NCBI GenBank assembly: GCA_016234445.1
Contig: JACRBT010000001.1
Location: 345,700 to 409,699, forward strand
Direction: 5' to 3'
Length of the DNA stretch: 64,000 bases
Source of the DNA: Chloroflexota bacterium
GTDB lineage: Bacteria > Chloroflexota > Dehalococcoidia > Tepidiformales > Tepidiformaceae
Shown: positions 1 to 8,083 of the stretch, piece after piece
Layout of the letters: every line of letters begins with the position of its first letter
Position numbering within the stretch: position 1 is the first letter of the stretch
The notes under the pieces: model-generated
The model's input: the letters and a program-made list of their open reading frames with translations, nothing else
Databases searched by the model: none
What the model was told of the DNA's origin: nothing
Position numbers and translations under genes: made by a program

Positions 1-819
1 AACGTCTACACGCGCGGCCCGGCGACGCTCGCCCAGTCCGCGGCGGGCATCGCCGAGATCGCCCCGGGCCGGTTCGAGCTGGGGATCGGTTCCGGGTCGC
101 AGCCGATCGTCGAGCAGTGGAACAACCTGAAGTTCGACCGGCCGGCCACGCGCGTGCGGGAGATGGTGCAGTTCCTCCGCCGGGCGCTCGCGGGCGAACG
201 GGTGGTGTTCGACGGCAAGACGTTCAGCGTCGACGGCTTCCGGCTCTCACGCCCGGCGTCGTACGAGGTCCCCATCCACGTCGCGGCCCTCCGCGAGGGA
301 ATGCTCCGGGTGGCGGGCGAAGTGGGCGACGGCTGCATCGTGAACTGGCTTTCGGCCGAAGACGTGAAGAAGTCGGTCAAGGTCGTGCGCGATGCCGCCT
401 CCGCGGCCGGGCGGGACCCGGCGAAAATCGAGATCACGGCCCGGCTGATGGTCAACATCGACCCGCCCGGCCCGGAGGCCGACATAGTCATGAGGCGCGG
501 CATCAACGCCTACCTGAACGTGCCGGTCTACGCCGACTTCCACCGCTGGCTGGGGCGGGGAGAAGCGCTGCAACCGATGTGGGACGCCTGGGAGGCCGGG
601 GACCGCCGGGGCGCTGTCGCGGCGATCCCCGCGAAGGTCGTCGACGACCTCATCGTCGGGGGCACCGCCGAGGAGCGCCGCCAGCACATCCTTCGCTACA
701 TGGACGCGGGGATCGACACGGCGTTCCTGTCGCTGTTCACGGCCGAGACCGACCCCCAGCGCAGGAAGGACCGGATCATGCAGGCGATGCGGGAGATGGC
801 TCCTTCGGCCTACAAGTAG
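1..819 (+). CDS. LLM-class (luciferase-like) oxidoreductase, 5' truncated by window edge
   Basis: The reading frame is open from base 1 and stops with TAG at 817-819, so the start lies outside the window. The visible 272 residues match the second part of a bacterial-luciferase-like TIM barrel: an N-terminal stretch reading GRFELGIGSGSQ is typical of LLM-family proteins that bind F420 or FMN, followed by a GKTFSVDGF-type segment and a C-terminal helix ending in APSAYK. Family members oxidise or reduce small substrates with a reduced deazaflavin or flavin. F420 as cofactor is inferred, partly from the DDN-type protein at 29040. The substrate cannot be told. An internal ATG at 154 is not needed as a start because conserved sequence continues upstream of it. 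Confidence 0.85.
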   Translation, partial: NVYTRGPATLAQSAAGIAEIAPGRFELGIGSGSQPIVEQWNNLKFDRPATRVREMVQFLRRALAGERVVFDGKTFSVDGFRLSRPASYEVPIHVAALREGMLRVAGEVGDGCIVNWLSAEDVKKSVKVVRDAASAAGRDPAKIEITARLMVNIDPPGPEADIVMRRGINAYLNVPVYADFHRWLGRGEALQPMWDAWEAGDRRGAVAAIPAKVVDDLIVGGTAEERRQHILRYMDAGIDTAFLSLFTAETDPQRRKDRIMQAMREMAPSAYK

Positions 820-825
820 GCAAGA

Positions 826-859
826 CGAAGGCCCCGGGACGAGTGTCCCGGGGCCTTCG
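826..859. terminator. Bidirectional intrinsic terminator hairpin
   Basis: Perfect 15-bp inverted repeat, arms 826-840 and 845-859, with a GAGT loop. It lies between the convergent ends of the LLM oxidoreductase (stop at 819) and the diiron-like gene (stop at 880), so it can serve both strands. There is no long T-tract. Confidence 0.8.
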
Positions 860-879
860 AAGGTGTCCTGTGAACCGCG

Positions 880-2079
880 TTAGCGGCCGCGGGCGAGGCT
901 CAGGAGGCCGGCGTTCACGTTGGGAAGCCGGTCCACCGCCACCGAATCCAGGATCTGGAGGTAGTGGCGGAGCTGGTCTTCCCGGAGCTGCCGGACTTCC
1001 GCGACGCCGGCTTCGATCTTCTCGATGCCGCCGCCAAGGATGAGCGCCATCGCCGAGGCGTCGGCGCGGGTGTGGTGCAGTTCGTCGGAAAGCGCCGACT
1101 CGCTGCGGTTGAGGAAGTGGGCAAGGTACTCGCGTGCGTTCGGGTGGTGCTGCACGTAGTACTTGAGATGGCGGACGCCGAAGTCGAGGTGGCGACGCGA
1201 ATCGTGGGCGACCCGGCCGAAGATGTCGCGGTCGACGGCATCAGGCGCGGCCTTCGCAAGCCGTTCGAGGGCGATGACCTCGTAGCTCTTGTAGACGACG
1301 TCGATGGCGACGAGCAACTCGGTCAGCTTGAGGGAACCGAACCAGGCGCGGTAAAGCGTGCCCAGTGCTTCGAGCCCCATGCCGCCGCCGTTGGCGAGAG
1401 CACGCTTGCGCATGACCTCGGTCTTGCGGCCGGCGTCGAAGATCTGGGTCGCGAGGAAGTCCTTGACGTCGTGGAAGCCGTAAGCGATGCGCTCTTCCCA
1501 GCTCGCCAGCAGCTTGGCTTCAACGAAACCGTTCTGGGCGAAGGTGGTGGAGAGCTGGCAGACAGCCTTCTCGATGTCATCCGGCAGGGCGACGAGTTCG
1601 GCCCACTTGATGTCGGTGGCGGGCGCCCAGCGCTCCCGGATCGCGTCCTCGTAGAGCCCGTCGACGCCGTCGGCCCAGACTTCGCTCTTGTCGTAGACGC
1701 TGTAGGAACCGGGGGCGTACGAACCCGGCGTCGGGTGCGAGCCCAGGGGGGTGTCGTTTTCGTAGGGCCAGTGGTCGGGCACATGGCCGTAGGTGCGGAT
1801 GTTGATCTCGGGCATGCCGAGGCCGTTTGGCCCGGGACGGGCGCGGATGCCGAGCTCGGTCGTGGGGCGTGCCCAGGAAAGGCTCAGCTTCGCGATCGGG
1901 CTCTCCGGGTTCGCCTCCACGAGGGAGAGGAACCTGCCGGCGCGCTCTTCGGTCAGGTTGAGGGCGAGGAGGCTGCGGACCTGGTCGTCCTTCAGAGGCG
2001 ACGCCTCCATGCGGCCGACCAGTTCTTCGGACCAGTTTGCCTCACGAGTGCGGATGCGAGTGCCTTCGGAAAGCTGCAT
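880..2079 (-). CDS. Ferritin-like diiron oxygenase paralogue lacking metal ligands (putative pseudoenzyme subunit)
   Basis: This 399-residue protein is clearly homologous to the product of the gene directly upstream (2083-3120). Both share blocks such as LPDDIE, MRKRALxNGGG and HLxFGVxHLKY. The residues that would bind iron have been replaced. The first Glu is Gly184, the first ExxH reads Ala216-Gly-Arg-Lys219, and the second ExxH reads Ser294-Arg-Arg-His297, so only the last His is plainly kept. It also has about 55 extra N-terminal residues. The gene starts 3 bp after its partner's stop, which suggests co-translation. By analogy with PaaC in the PaaA/PaaC epoxidase (family knowledge), a structural partner of the active subunit is the likely role; this is inference. 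A sterile or scavenging function is possible. Confidence 0.75.
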   Translation of the reverse strand: MQLSEGTRIRTREANWSEELVGRMEASPLKDDQVRSLLALNLTEERAGRFLSLVEANPESPIAKLSLSWARPTTELGIRARPGPNGLGMPEINIRTYGHVPDHWPYENDTPLGSHPTPGSYAPGSYSVYDKSEVWADGVDGLYEDAIRERWAPATDIKWAELVALPDDIEKAVCQLSTTFAQNGFVEAKLLASWEERIAYGFHDVKDFLATQIFDAGRKTEVMRKRALANGGGMGLEALGTLYRAWFGSLKLTELLVAIDVVYKSYEVIALERLAKAAPDAVDRDIFGRVAHDSRRHLDFGVRHLKYYVQHHPNAREYLAHFLNRSESALSDELHHTRADASAMALILGGGIEKIEAGVAEVRQLREDQLRHYLQILDSVAVDRLPNVNAGLLSLARGR

Positions 2080-2082
2080 CGA

Positions 2083-3120
2083 CTAAGCCTCCAGGAAGAC
2101 GCGCATGCTCTCGGCCATCCGCTCGCGGCGGTCGGCGAGGCCGATCACTTCGAGGCGGTGCATGTACTCGTTGATCTGCTTCTTGCGCATGAGCAGGAGC
2201 TTGCCGAAGCCTTCGTCGATCTTGTCGAGGCCGCCGCCGGCGAGGATGGCGAGCGCTTCGCCGGTGGCCGGGTTGGTCGTGAGCCCGGCGTTGGACTGCC
2301 CGAGGGCCCCTTCCTGGAGGTCCAGGTAGTGGTGCAGCTCTTCGGCGCGCTCGGGGACCACGTCCATGATGTACTTCAGGTGCGTGACGCCGAACGCGAG
2401 ATGACGGGATTCGTCCTGGGCGGAGAGGCGGTAGATGCGCTTCTCGGCTTCGTTGTTCGCGATCAGTTCGCCCATCCGGAAGACGGTCTGGACGAAGCCT
2501 TCGCCGATGAGGTGGAGGCGGGCCGTCATCTCCGTGAAGTCGTCGGCGGTAAGCAGCTGGGAAGCGCCGAAGCCGGCGTCGACAAGGCCGCCGCCGTTCA
2601 CGAGCGCGCGCTTGCGGAAGACGTCTTCATGGCGAGCTTCGTCCATCACCTGCGTGCCGAGGAAGAGCTGCACTTCGAACTGATCCGGGTGGACGGTGCC
2701 CATGTAGCGGCCCGGGAGGTCGCCGGCGATGAACTCGACCTGCGTGAGGAACGTGCAGAGGGTGCACATCGCCATCTCGATGTCGTCGGGCAGCGGCTGG
2801 ATTTCGTGCCAGGGGATGTCGACGGCAGAGGCCCACTGGCGCTGCATGGCCTCTTCATAGAGAAGGCGCGCCGATTCGCTCCAGACGTCAGCCTTGCTGC
2901 GGTACTGGCGGGCGTGGCGAGGCGAACGCGGGTCCGGCTTGGCGCCGCGGAGACCCATGGTGGCGTTCCCTGCCTCGGTGGGCACGTTGCCGTAGCTGAG
3001 GACGTTGAGGTCTTCGAGCGTCAGACCCTTCTTGCCGGGGACCGCGCGGGCGCCCCAATCTTCGTCGAGGTTGAGCCACGAGAGGTCGAGACCCGGCCGG
3101 GTCGAGGGAGCGGTGGACAT
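2083..3120 (-). CDS. Ferritin-like diiron oxygenase, active-site complete
   Basis: A 345-residue protein of the ferritin-like/R2-type four-helix fold. The full set of six carboxylate and histidine ligands is visible: Glu129, Glu161-Ala-Arg-His164, Glu207 and Glu237-Ser-Arg-His240. Proteins of this group activate O2 at a diiron centre, as in R2-like oxidases, PaaA, BoxB and AurF; which reaction applies here cannot be read from the sequence. The start ATG at 3118-3120 is preceded by a GGAGG ribosome-binding site. It is the first gene of a two-gene unit with the degenerate paralogue downstream. The divergent neighbour at 3501 is a flavin reductase, a plausible electron donor for an oxygenase, though nothing proves the link. 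Confidence 0.8.
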   Translation of the reverse strand: MSTAPSTRPGLDLSWLNLDEDWGARAVPGKKGLTLEDLNVLSYGNVPTEAGNATMGLRGAKPDPRSPRHARQYRSKADVWSESARLLYEEAMQRQWASAVDIPWHEIQPLPDDIEMAMCTLCTFLTQVEFIAGDLPGRYMGTVHPDQFEVQLFLGTQVMDEARHEDVFRKRALVNGGGLVDAGFGASQLLTADDFTEMTARLHLIGEGFVQTVFRMGELIANNEAEKRIYRLSAQDESRHLAFGVTHLKYIMDVVPERAEELHHYLDLQEGALGQSNAGLTTNPATGEALAILAGGGLDKIDEGFGKLLLMRKKQINEYMHRLEVIGLADRRERMAESMRVFLEA

Positions 3121-3500
3121 AGGTTGGGAGCCTCCGATGGGATGGTGGACCGAGCTGGAACGTCACGCGAGATCGTTTGCCGGATGCTAAGGGCACTTAC
3201 CGGCGGGTAAAGGGGCCATTGGTCCCCTTCACAGGGTCCGATCGGCCGTTCTGGCCCACGAAACCCCGTTAGGCGCCATGATCTCCGTCATATCCGCCGG
3301 ACAAGACCCTACGAGCCCTGTCACGTTCCCGCGATTATATGGCCCATCACCGTGCTATAGCATCCCTCTATCCCCCTAAATCACGGAAAAGTTTCGCCCG
3401 GAGCGAAATATCCTTCGGGACGATGCCCCGGAGAGCCCGCCGGGTGACCTCCTGGCACATTTCTTGGCACCATAGAACCACCATCCCGCGAGGAGCACCC
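3121..3500. other. Divergent intergenic region with candidate promoter
   Basis: This 380-bp gap separates the diiron operon (minus) from the flavin reductase (plus). On the minus strand a perfect TATAAT occurs (plus-strand 3334-3339); no convincing -35 lies at 17 bp, so the promoter call is weak. If used, it would give a leader of about 200 nt before the ATG at 3120. The plus-strand frame from 3339 stays open into the flavin reductase but has no family similarity before 3501. I see no RNA gene or repeat here. Confidence 0.35.
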
Positions 3501-4067
3501 ATGACGCACCCCGGCCAGCAGTTCCCGAACATCCCGGGCAGCCCCAAGGAGCTCGAACCGGTGGAAAAAGCGATGCTCGCGATGTCCTATGGCGTCCACG
3601 TCATCGGCTCCACCAGCGCCGACGGCCGGCTCAACGCCATGATCGCCGACTGGGTGATGCAGGTGTCGTTCACCCCCCGGCTTGTCTGCGTCGCCATCGA
3701 AAACGACGCCCGTACCCTGAAGAACGTCCGCGCGACCGGGGCCTTCAGCGTGAACATGCTCCACGAAAAGGACGGCGACCAGATCGCGCGGGCAGTGGTC
3801 ATGCCGTCCGATGGCGGCAAGATCCGCGGGCGGTCTGAAGAAGCAGCCTCGGAGACGCACGACAAGCTCCGCGGCCTTCGCTACAGCCTGAGCCCGGAAG
3901 GCTGCCCCCTGCTCCACGACGCGCTCGGCTGGTACACCTGCGTCGCCGAACAGTTTGTCCCCGCGGGCGACCACACGCTCGTCATCGGGCGCGTCACCGA
4001 CGGCGACCGCATCCGCGACGGTGAGATGCTGATCGAACGCGACCTGGGCTGGGAATACGCCGGCTGA
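3501..4067 (+). CDS. Flavin reductase-like domain protein
   Basis: A 188-residue protein of the flavin-reductase-like, FMN-binding split-barrel family. Diagnostic stretches are the early MSYGVHVIGSTSADG block, the VSFTPRLVCVAIENDA strand region and the GAFSVNMLHE segment. Members reduce FMN or FAD with NAD(P)H for a partner monooxygenase or bind flavin themselves. The start chosen is the ATG at 3501, which follows a GAGGAGC site, rather than the in-frame ATG at 3339, whose extra 54 residues resemble no known domain. It diverges from the diiron oxygenase pair, so it could supply electrons to it (inference). Confidence 0.85.
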   Translation: MTHPGQQFPNIPGSPKELEPVEKAMLAMSYGVHVIGSTSADGRLNAMIADWVMQVSFTPRLVCVAIENDARTLKNVRATGAFSVNMLHEKDGDQIARAVVMPSDGGKIRGRSEEAASETHDKLRGLRYSLSPEGCPLLHDALGWYTCVAEQFVPAGDHTLVIGRVTDGDRIRDGEMLIERDLGWEYAG

Positions 4068-4076
4068 AGGTGCCGC

Positions 4077-5252
4077 TCAGTCGCGGGGGAGTCCGAGGCC
4101 GCGGGTGGCGATGATGTTCCGCTGGATCTCGCTGGAGCCGCTGTAGATGGTGGGGGAGACGTTCGAGAGGTGCCCCTTTTCGATGATCCCGTCCCAGAGG
4201 GCGTGGCGGGAGTCCGGCTCCAGGGTCCCCTGCGGGCCCAGCAACCCGAGGCCGAAGTTCGTGATCTGCTGGGCGAGCTCGGTTGCGAACACCTTGATGA
4301 CCGAGGCCTCGTAGTTCGCAACCAGCCCCGACTCCTGCATCCATGCCGTCCGGTAGCTGAGCAGGCGGCCGGTTTCGTTCGCGGTCCAGAGGTCGGCGAG
4401 GCGGTGGCGGAGGACCGCCCGGTAGTCCCCGCCGGGCCTGTGCTCGCGGATGTAGCCGGCCAGCAGCTCGAGGGTGCGCTGGTTGGCGGCAATCGAGGCG
4501 ACGTTCGACCGCTCGAAGTCGAGCAGGGTCATCGCGACGTACCAGCCGTTGTTCTCTTCGCCAACACGGTTCGCGACGGGGACACGGACATCTTCGAAGA
4601 AGACCTCGTTGAACTCGTGGTAGCCGGCCATGTTCACGATCGGCCGGACGCTGATGCCAGGCGACTTCATGTCGGCGAGGAGGAAAGAGATGCCCTTGTG
4701 CTTGGGTGCGTCGGGATTCGTGCGGACGAGGAGGAAGCACCAGTCGGCGTGGTGGGCGCCCGTGGTCCAGATCTTCTGGCCGTTGACGACGTAGTCGTCG
4801 CCGTCGCGGGTGGCGCGGGTCTGGAGGCTGGCGAGGTCGCTGCCGGAGCCGGGTTCGCTGTAGCCCTGGCACCAGACGACGTCGCCGCTGGTGATCCGCG
4901 GCAGGTGCTGGCGCTTCTGCGCTTCGCTGCCGTGGACGATGAGGGTGGGGCCGATCATGCCGACGTTGAAGACACGCCCGGCATCCGGGGCGCCCGCGTA
5001 GGCCAGCTCTTCGGAGAAGATCATCTGGTTGATGTGGCTCCAGCCGAGGCCGCCGTACTGGACGGGCCAGGCGGGCGCGACCCACTTCCGGGCGGCAAGC
5101 TTCCGGAGGAAGTCCATCTGCTCGGGCCAGTTCTCCTGGCTCGTGGGGCGGGCGGGGCCCGGGCCGGCCGGGATCGACTGTTTCAGGAAGGTCCGTACTT
5201 CGGTGCGAAGGGCTTCATGCTCGGCGGTGAACTTGAATTCCATGGCGGCCAT
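4077..5252 (-). CDS. Acyl-CoA dehydrogenase
   Basis: A 391-residue protein with complete acyl-CoA dehydrogenase architecture: an N-terminal helical domain (EHEALRTEVRTFL), a middle beta domain with the FAD-binding signature WCQGYSEPGSGSDLA and WTTGAHHADW, and a C-terminal helical domain ending IYSGSSEIQRN. It oxidises an acyl-CoA thioester to the enoyl form and passes electrons to ETF. The position of the catalytic Glu in MCAD-type enzymes (YEGT) is Ser here (YSGS), as in many FadE-like members that place their base elsewhere, so substrate prediction is unsafe. It is convergent with the flavin reductase (9 bp between stops). ATG at 5252 or at 5243 could be the start. EtfD at 59634 could re-oxidise its ETF. 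Confidence 0.9.
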   Translation of the reverse strand: MAAMEFKFTAEHEALRTEVRTFLKQSIPAGPGPARPTSQENWPEQMDFLRKLAARKWVAPAWPVQYGGLGWSHINQMIFSEELAYAGAPDAGRVFNVGMIGPTLIVHGSEAQKRQHLPRITSGDVVWCQGYSEPGSGSDLASLQTRATRDGDDYVVNGQKIWTTGAHHADWCFLLVRTNPDAPKHKGISFLLADMKSPGISVRPIVNMAGYHEFNEVFFEDVRVPVANRVGEENNGWYVAMTLLDFERSNVASIAANQRTLELLAGYIREHRPGGDYRAVLRHRLADLWTANETGRLLSYRTAWMQESGLVANYEASVIKVFATELAQQITNFGLGLLGPQGTLEPDSRHALWDGIIEKGHLSNVSPTIYSGSSEIQRNIIATRGLGLPRD

Positions 5253-5313
5253 CCTGTTGTGAGCGACTACGAGCAGTCTACCCCCGGGGCGGGGCGACTG
5301 TCCCTCCCCGAAG

Positions 5314-5342
5314 TGGACATCTGAAGTGACCAGTCACATAAT
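5314..5342 (+). promoter_or_regulatory. Promoter of toxin-antitoxin operon, leaderless
   Basis: TGGACA (5314-5319), 17-bp spacer, CATAAT (5337-5342): five of six consensus bases in each box. Only six bases separate the -10 box from the A of the antitoxin ATG at 5349, so the transcript is expected to begin at or next to the start codon. No Shine-Dalgarno sequence is present. Confidence 0.7.
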
Positions 5343-5349
5343 CTGGTCA
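5327..5349. promoter_or_regulatory. Putative antitoxin operator (inverted repeat)
   Basis: Perfect 7-bp inverted repeat TGACCAG / CTGGTCA (5327-5333 and 5343-5349) around a 9-bp centre that contains the -10 box. The right arm ends on the first base of the ATG. Phd-type antitoxins repress their own operon by binding such palindromes; binding here is inferred. Confidence 0.6.
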
Positions 5350-5600
5350 TGAAGACCATCGCTGCCGCCAAGTTCAAGGAACAGTGCCTCAGGCTCCTCG
5401 ACGAAGTCGACGCCGAAGGCATCGTGATCACGAAGCGGGGGAAGCCCGTTGCCCGGCTGGTGCCGGTCAGGGAGCGCGAGACCGACGCGGACCTCATCGG
5501 AATCCTCGCGGGCAAGATCGGCCCGCTCGATCCGAAAGACGACCTGCTCTCAACCGGGGCGTGGGTCTCCGATGAGTGGGGCGACCTCAATCGTGGTTAA
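5349..5600 (+). CDS. Phd/YefM-family antitoxin
   Basis: An 83-residue protein with the Phd/YefM pattern: an N-terminal KTIAAAKFKEQCLRLLDEV helix, then ITKRGKPVARLVP, the strand-turn-strand that closes the DNA-binding dimer. The C-terminal third is likely the toxin-binding tail. It neutralises the PIN-domain protein encoded next door and should repress the operon through the inverted repeat that overlaps its own start codon. The reading frame overlaps the toxin start by 8 bp. Confidence 0.85.
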   Translation: MKTIAAAKFKEQCLRLLDEVDAEGIVITKRGKPVARLVPVRERETDADLIGILAGKIGPLDPKDDLLSTGAWVSDEWGDLNRG

Positions 5601-5955
5601 CCTCGACACTCACATCCTCATCGCGGCGCTCGAAGGACGTATCAACCGAGCCGAGGAGCGGGCACTGGACGACTTCTGGGCGATCTCCGCGATTGTGTTC
5701 TGGGAGATCGGATTCCTGGAACGCGAAGGGCGGATCGCGCCGATCCTGGACTCACCCGACTTCGGTCGTGTCGTCAATGCTATGACGGTCTTCCCAATCG
5801 ACGTTGCGATAGCGCGGGCACTCCGCTCGCTCGATTTCCGAAGCGACCCGGCGGACGAAATCATCGCGGCGACCAGTCTCGTGCACGGGGTCGCGCTGCT
5901 CACCCGGGATGCGCGGATCCTGTCCTCGAAGGTCGTGCCCCTGGCCGTTTCCTGA
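5593..5955 (+). CDS. PIN-domain toxin (VapC-type ribonuclease)
   Basis: About 120 residues with PIN-domain order: VNLDTHILIAAL at the N-terminus (first catalytic Asp), an FWEIGFLE helix with conserved Glu, DPADEIIAATSLVHGVALLTRD carrying the later acidic residues. PIN toxins cleave RNA, often tRNA, using Mg2+ or Mn2+ bound by these acids. The GTG at 5593 is chosen because the protein then begins as other PIN proteins do; an in-frame ATG at 5572 would add seven residues. Either start lies inside the antitoxin gene, implying translational coupling. The stop is 3 bp from the convergent yajQ stop. Confidence 0.85.
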   Translation: MVNLDTHILIAALEGRINRAEERALDDFWAISAIVFWEIGFLEREGRIAPILDSPDFGRVVNAMTVFPIDVAIARALRSLDFRSDPADEIIAATSLVHGVALLTRDARILSSKVVPLAVS

Positions 5956-5958
5956 GCG

Positions 5959-6459
5959 CTAGCGGTAGTTCCCGAAGTTCAGCTTGATCCCGTAGTCCTC
6001 GCCCTTGAGGGCCGTGATCACCTGCTGGAGCTCGTCGCGGCTGGGGCTGCTCACGCGGACGGCGTCGCCCTGCACCTGGGACTGGACCTTCTTGTACTTC
6101 TGGTCCTTGATGAACTTCACGATCTTCCGGGCCGTGTCGGAGTCGATCCCCTGCGTCATCGTCACTTCCTGGCGGACGGTGCCCCCAGCAGCCTTCTCGA
6201 CGTTGCCCCGCTTCAGGTTCTCCAGGGGGACGTTCCGGGCGATGAAGCGCTGCGCCAGCACCTGCCAGATCGCCTCGAGCTTGTATTCGTCGGCGGTGTG
6301 GAGGTTGAGCGTGGCCTTGTCGCGGTTGTAGTCGATCTCGACGAGCACGTTCTTGAAGTCGAAGCGCGTGGAGATCTCCTTGCGGGCCTGGTTCACGGCG
6401 TTGTCGGCTTCCTGCAAGTCGACCCCGGTGGTGATATCGAAGGATTCGTCTTTCGCCAT
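5959..6459 (-). CDS. yajQ: YajQ family nucleotide-binding protein
   Basis: The 166-residue product matches YajQ (DUF520) along its length, from AKDESFDITTGVDLQEADNAV to the terminal KLNFGNYR. YajQ proteins have two ferredoxin-like domains and bind nucleotides; in Xanthomonas a homologue is a cyclic-di-GMP-responsive transcription cofactor. The frame remains open far upstream, but similarity starts exactly at the ATG at 6459, which has a TACCCT box six bases before it and no ribosome-binding site. Confidence 0.9.
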   Translation of the reverse strand: MAKDESFDITTGVDLQEADNAVNQARKEISTRFDFKNVLVEIDYNRDKATLNLHTADEYKLEAIWQVLAQRFIARNVPLENLKRGNVEKAAGGTVRQEVTMTQGIDSDTARKIVKFIKDQKYKKVQSQVQGDAVRVSSPSRDELQQVITALKGEDYGIKLNFGNYR

Positions 6460-6465
6460 AGGCAC

Positions 6466-6471
6466 AGGGTA
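6466..6471 (-). promoter_or_regulatory. Leaderless -10 box of yajQ
   Basis: TACCCT on the minus strand ends 6 bp before the ATG at 6459. No clear -35 box. Called from the recurring -10-to-start spacing in this window. Confidence 0.45.
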
Positions 6472-6528
6472 CAGCGCGCGTTGCCCCTCGTGGTAGACCG
6501 CTCCAGGTGCCCCCTCCCACGATCCCTG

Positions 6529-6534
6529 TATCGT
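6529..6534 (+). promoter_or_regulatory. Leaderless -10 box of the sorbosone-dehydrogenase-like gene
   Basis: TATCGT ends 7 bp before the ATG at 6542. No Shine-Dalgarno sequence and no evident -35. Confidence 0.4.
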
Positions 6535-6541
6535 TGCCTCC

Positions 6542-8017
6542 ATGCGCCGGGACGTCCTTACCTTCGACATCGACGGGGGCGAATGGTTCTTCACGGTCGC
6601 CCTGGGGGTGGCCGCCGCCATAGCCGCCTGCGGGCTCTGGACGGCCTTTCGGCGGCAAGACGCCCGCGGGAGGGGGCCGGGCATCGCGCTGGCAGCGGGC
6701 GGCATCCTCCTTGCCGCCGGGGCCGCCGTAGCCACGGTCGACCGGCTCCCGTTCACCGTCCTCTCCCTGAAGCTGAAGCTGTACATTTCCTCCGCGTTCT
6801 CCGCGGCGACGTTCGACGCAGCCTTCCTCATCGGCCTGGCCGGCGGCCTCATCACCGTTGAGGGCCTGCGGCGGGCCTTGCGTGCCCGCCTCGGCATGGG
6901 CTGGGTCACGACGGCGCTCCAACTGTCGGCGGGCACCGCGCTCGCCGTGCTGCTGCTGGTTCTGAGCAGGGGGGCCGACGCAGAACGGCGGCATCCATCG
7001 GGCACCCGGACAGGCCAACAGGTGAGTGCGACGCGCATCGTGGACGGGCTGGAGATGCCCACGGGACTCGCTGTCGGCCCCGGGGGCGAGCTGGTCTACG
7101 TCGAGCTGCTCAAGGGCAAGCTCACGATCCTTGGCCCACTCCCGGCCGGGGGCGGGACGCGCTCAACGACAACGATCGACCTCGGGCTTGGCGACGGGGC
7201 ACAGGCGTTCCACGTGGCCCTGCACCCCCGGTGGCCGGCCGAACCGTTCGTGTACGTCAGCGCCGAGCAAGAGGGCGGTGGCCGGATCACGATGCAGGTC
7301 CTCCGGGTGCGGACCGCCGGGGCCGGCGAAGTCCAACCGGTAGTCACCGGACTGCCCATCGGCCAGCGCGGCGAGAGCAACCACTACGGCTCTGCGGTCG
7401 GCTTCTGTGGCGACGCGTTCTTCATCACGACGGGCGACACCGACCCGATCCTCACAAATCCGGACGACGGGATCCGCAACCTGGCCCAGTCCCCCACCGG
7501 CGGCGAGGGGAAAGTCCTCCGCTACCGCCTGGACGGGTCGAACCTGGCGCCGGATGGAGTAGCCGGGGGCAACCCCCCGGTCTTCGCGATGGGGTTCCGC
7601 AACCCGTTCGCGATGACCTGCGACCTCGCCACGGGGCTGCCCCTCGTCGCGGAAAACGGGTTGAACAGCAACGACCAGGTGCGCCTGGTCAGTCCCGGGT
7701 CCAACCATGAATGGCCAATGTCGAATGCGAGGGACTTCCTTTCCAAGCCCGTCTTCGACACCGGCAGCATGACGATTGCCCCGACCGGGATCGCCACGCG
7801 GCCCGGGACGAACGGGAATGAGATCATCCTCTCAGGGTTCAAGAGCACCGGCGTTTACTTGTTGGTTCAGGGGGCCGACAGGCGGGCCGCCGGGAAGCCG
7901 CGGCTGCTCCACGAATTCCCGCGGGGGCCGCTGGCGGTCGCCGTCGACGAGCGCGGTTGTGTCTATGTCGCCGACGCTGCCGGCATCTCGACGCTCGACG
8001 AAGAGGGTTGCCGTTAG
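6542..8017 (+). CDS. Membrane-anchored glucose/sorbosone dehydrogenase-like beta-propeller protein
   Basis: A 491-residue protein in two parts. Residues 1 to about 145 contain four hydrophobic segments, a small membrane domain. From about residue 165 the sequence follows the soluble glucose/sorbosone dehydrogenase fold: ATRIVDGLEMPTGLAVGPGGELVYVE, then HPRWPAEPFVYVSAE, TTGDTDP with NLAQSPTGGEGKVLRY, FAMGFRNPFAMTCD and a closing VYVADAAGI blade. Relatives oxidise sugars with PQQ, but the PQQ- and Ca-binding residues cannot be confirmed by eye, so catalysis is uncertain. The propeller most likely faces outward. Divergent from yajQ. Confidence 0.75.
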   Translation: MRRDVLTFDIDGGEWFFTVALGVAAAIAACGLWTAFRRQDARGRGPGIALAAGGILLAAGAAVATVDRLPFTVLSLKLKLYISSAFSAATFDAAFLIGLAGGLITVEGLRRALRARLGMGWVTTALQLSAGTALAVLLLVLSRGADAERRHPSGTRTGQQVSATRIVDGLEMPTGLAVGPGGELVYVELLKGKLTILGPLPAGGGTRSTTTIDLGLGDGAQAFHVALHPRWPAEPFVYVSAEQEGGGRITMQVLRVRTAGAGEVQPVVTGLPIGQRGESNHYGSAVGFCGDAFFITTGDTDPILTNPDDGIRNLAQSPTGGEGKVLRYRLDGSNLAPDGVAGGNPPVFAMGFRNPFAMTCDLATGLPLVAENGLNSNDQVRLVSPGSNHEWPMSNARDFLSKPVFDTGSMTIAPTGIATRPGTNGNEIILSGFKSTGVYLLVQGADRRAAGKPRLLHEFPRGPLAVAVDERGCVYVADAAGISTLDEEGCR

Positions 8018-8083
8018 GAGCCCAAACGGGAGGCCGCGCACCGCGATTCGACCGTTGGGCCTGCGCCGTTCAATCTCTCGCCA

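Noticed and set aside
964..3210. 748-codon plus-strand open frame opposite the diiron genes
   Set aside because: A GC-driven shadow frame; amino-acid composition is Glu/Val/Ala/Arg-skewed and it covers two genuine genes on the other strand. Similar long shadows at 21493-23766, 29978-31651, 31681-33720, 41989-43971 and 61182-63806 were dropped for the same reason.
3339..3500. N-terminal extension of the flavin reductase
   Set aside because: No similarity to the family, no ribosome-binding site; ATG 3501 has one.
5572..5592. ATG 5572 as start of the PIN toxin
   Set aside because: Possible, but adds residues absent from PIN proteins and has no ribosome-binding site; GTG 5593 preferred, though not proven.
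6460..7062. Upstream extension of yajQ and antisense frames over the sorbosone-dehydrogenase-like gene
   Set aside because: YajQ similarity begins at 6459; the opposite strand carries a coherent membrane-plus-propeller protein.
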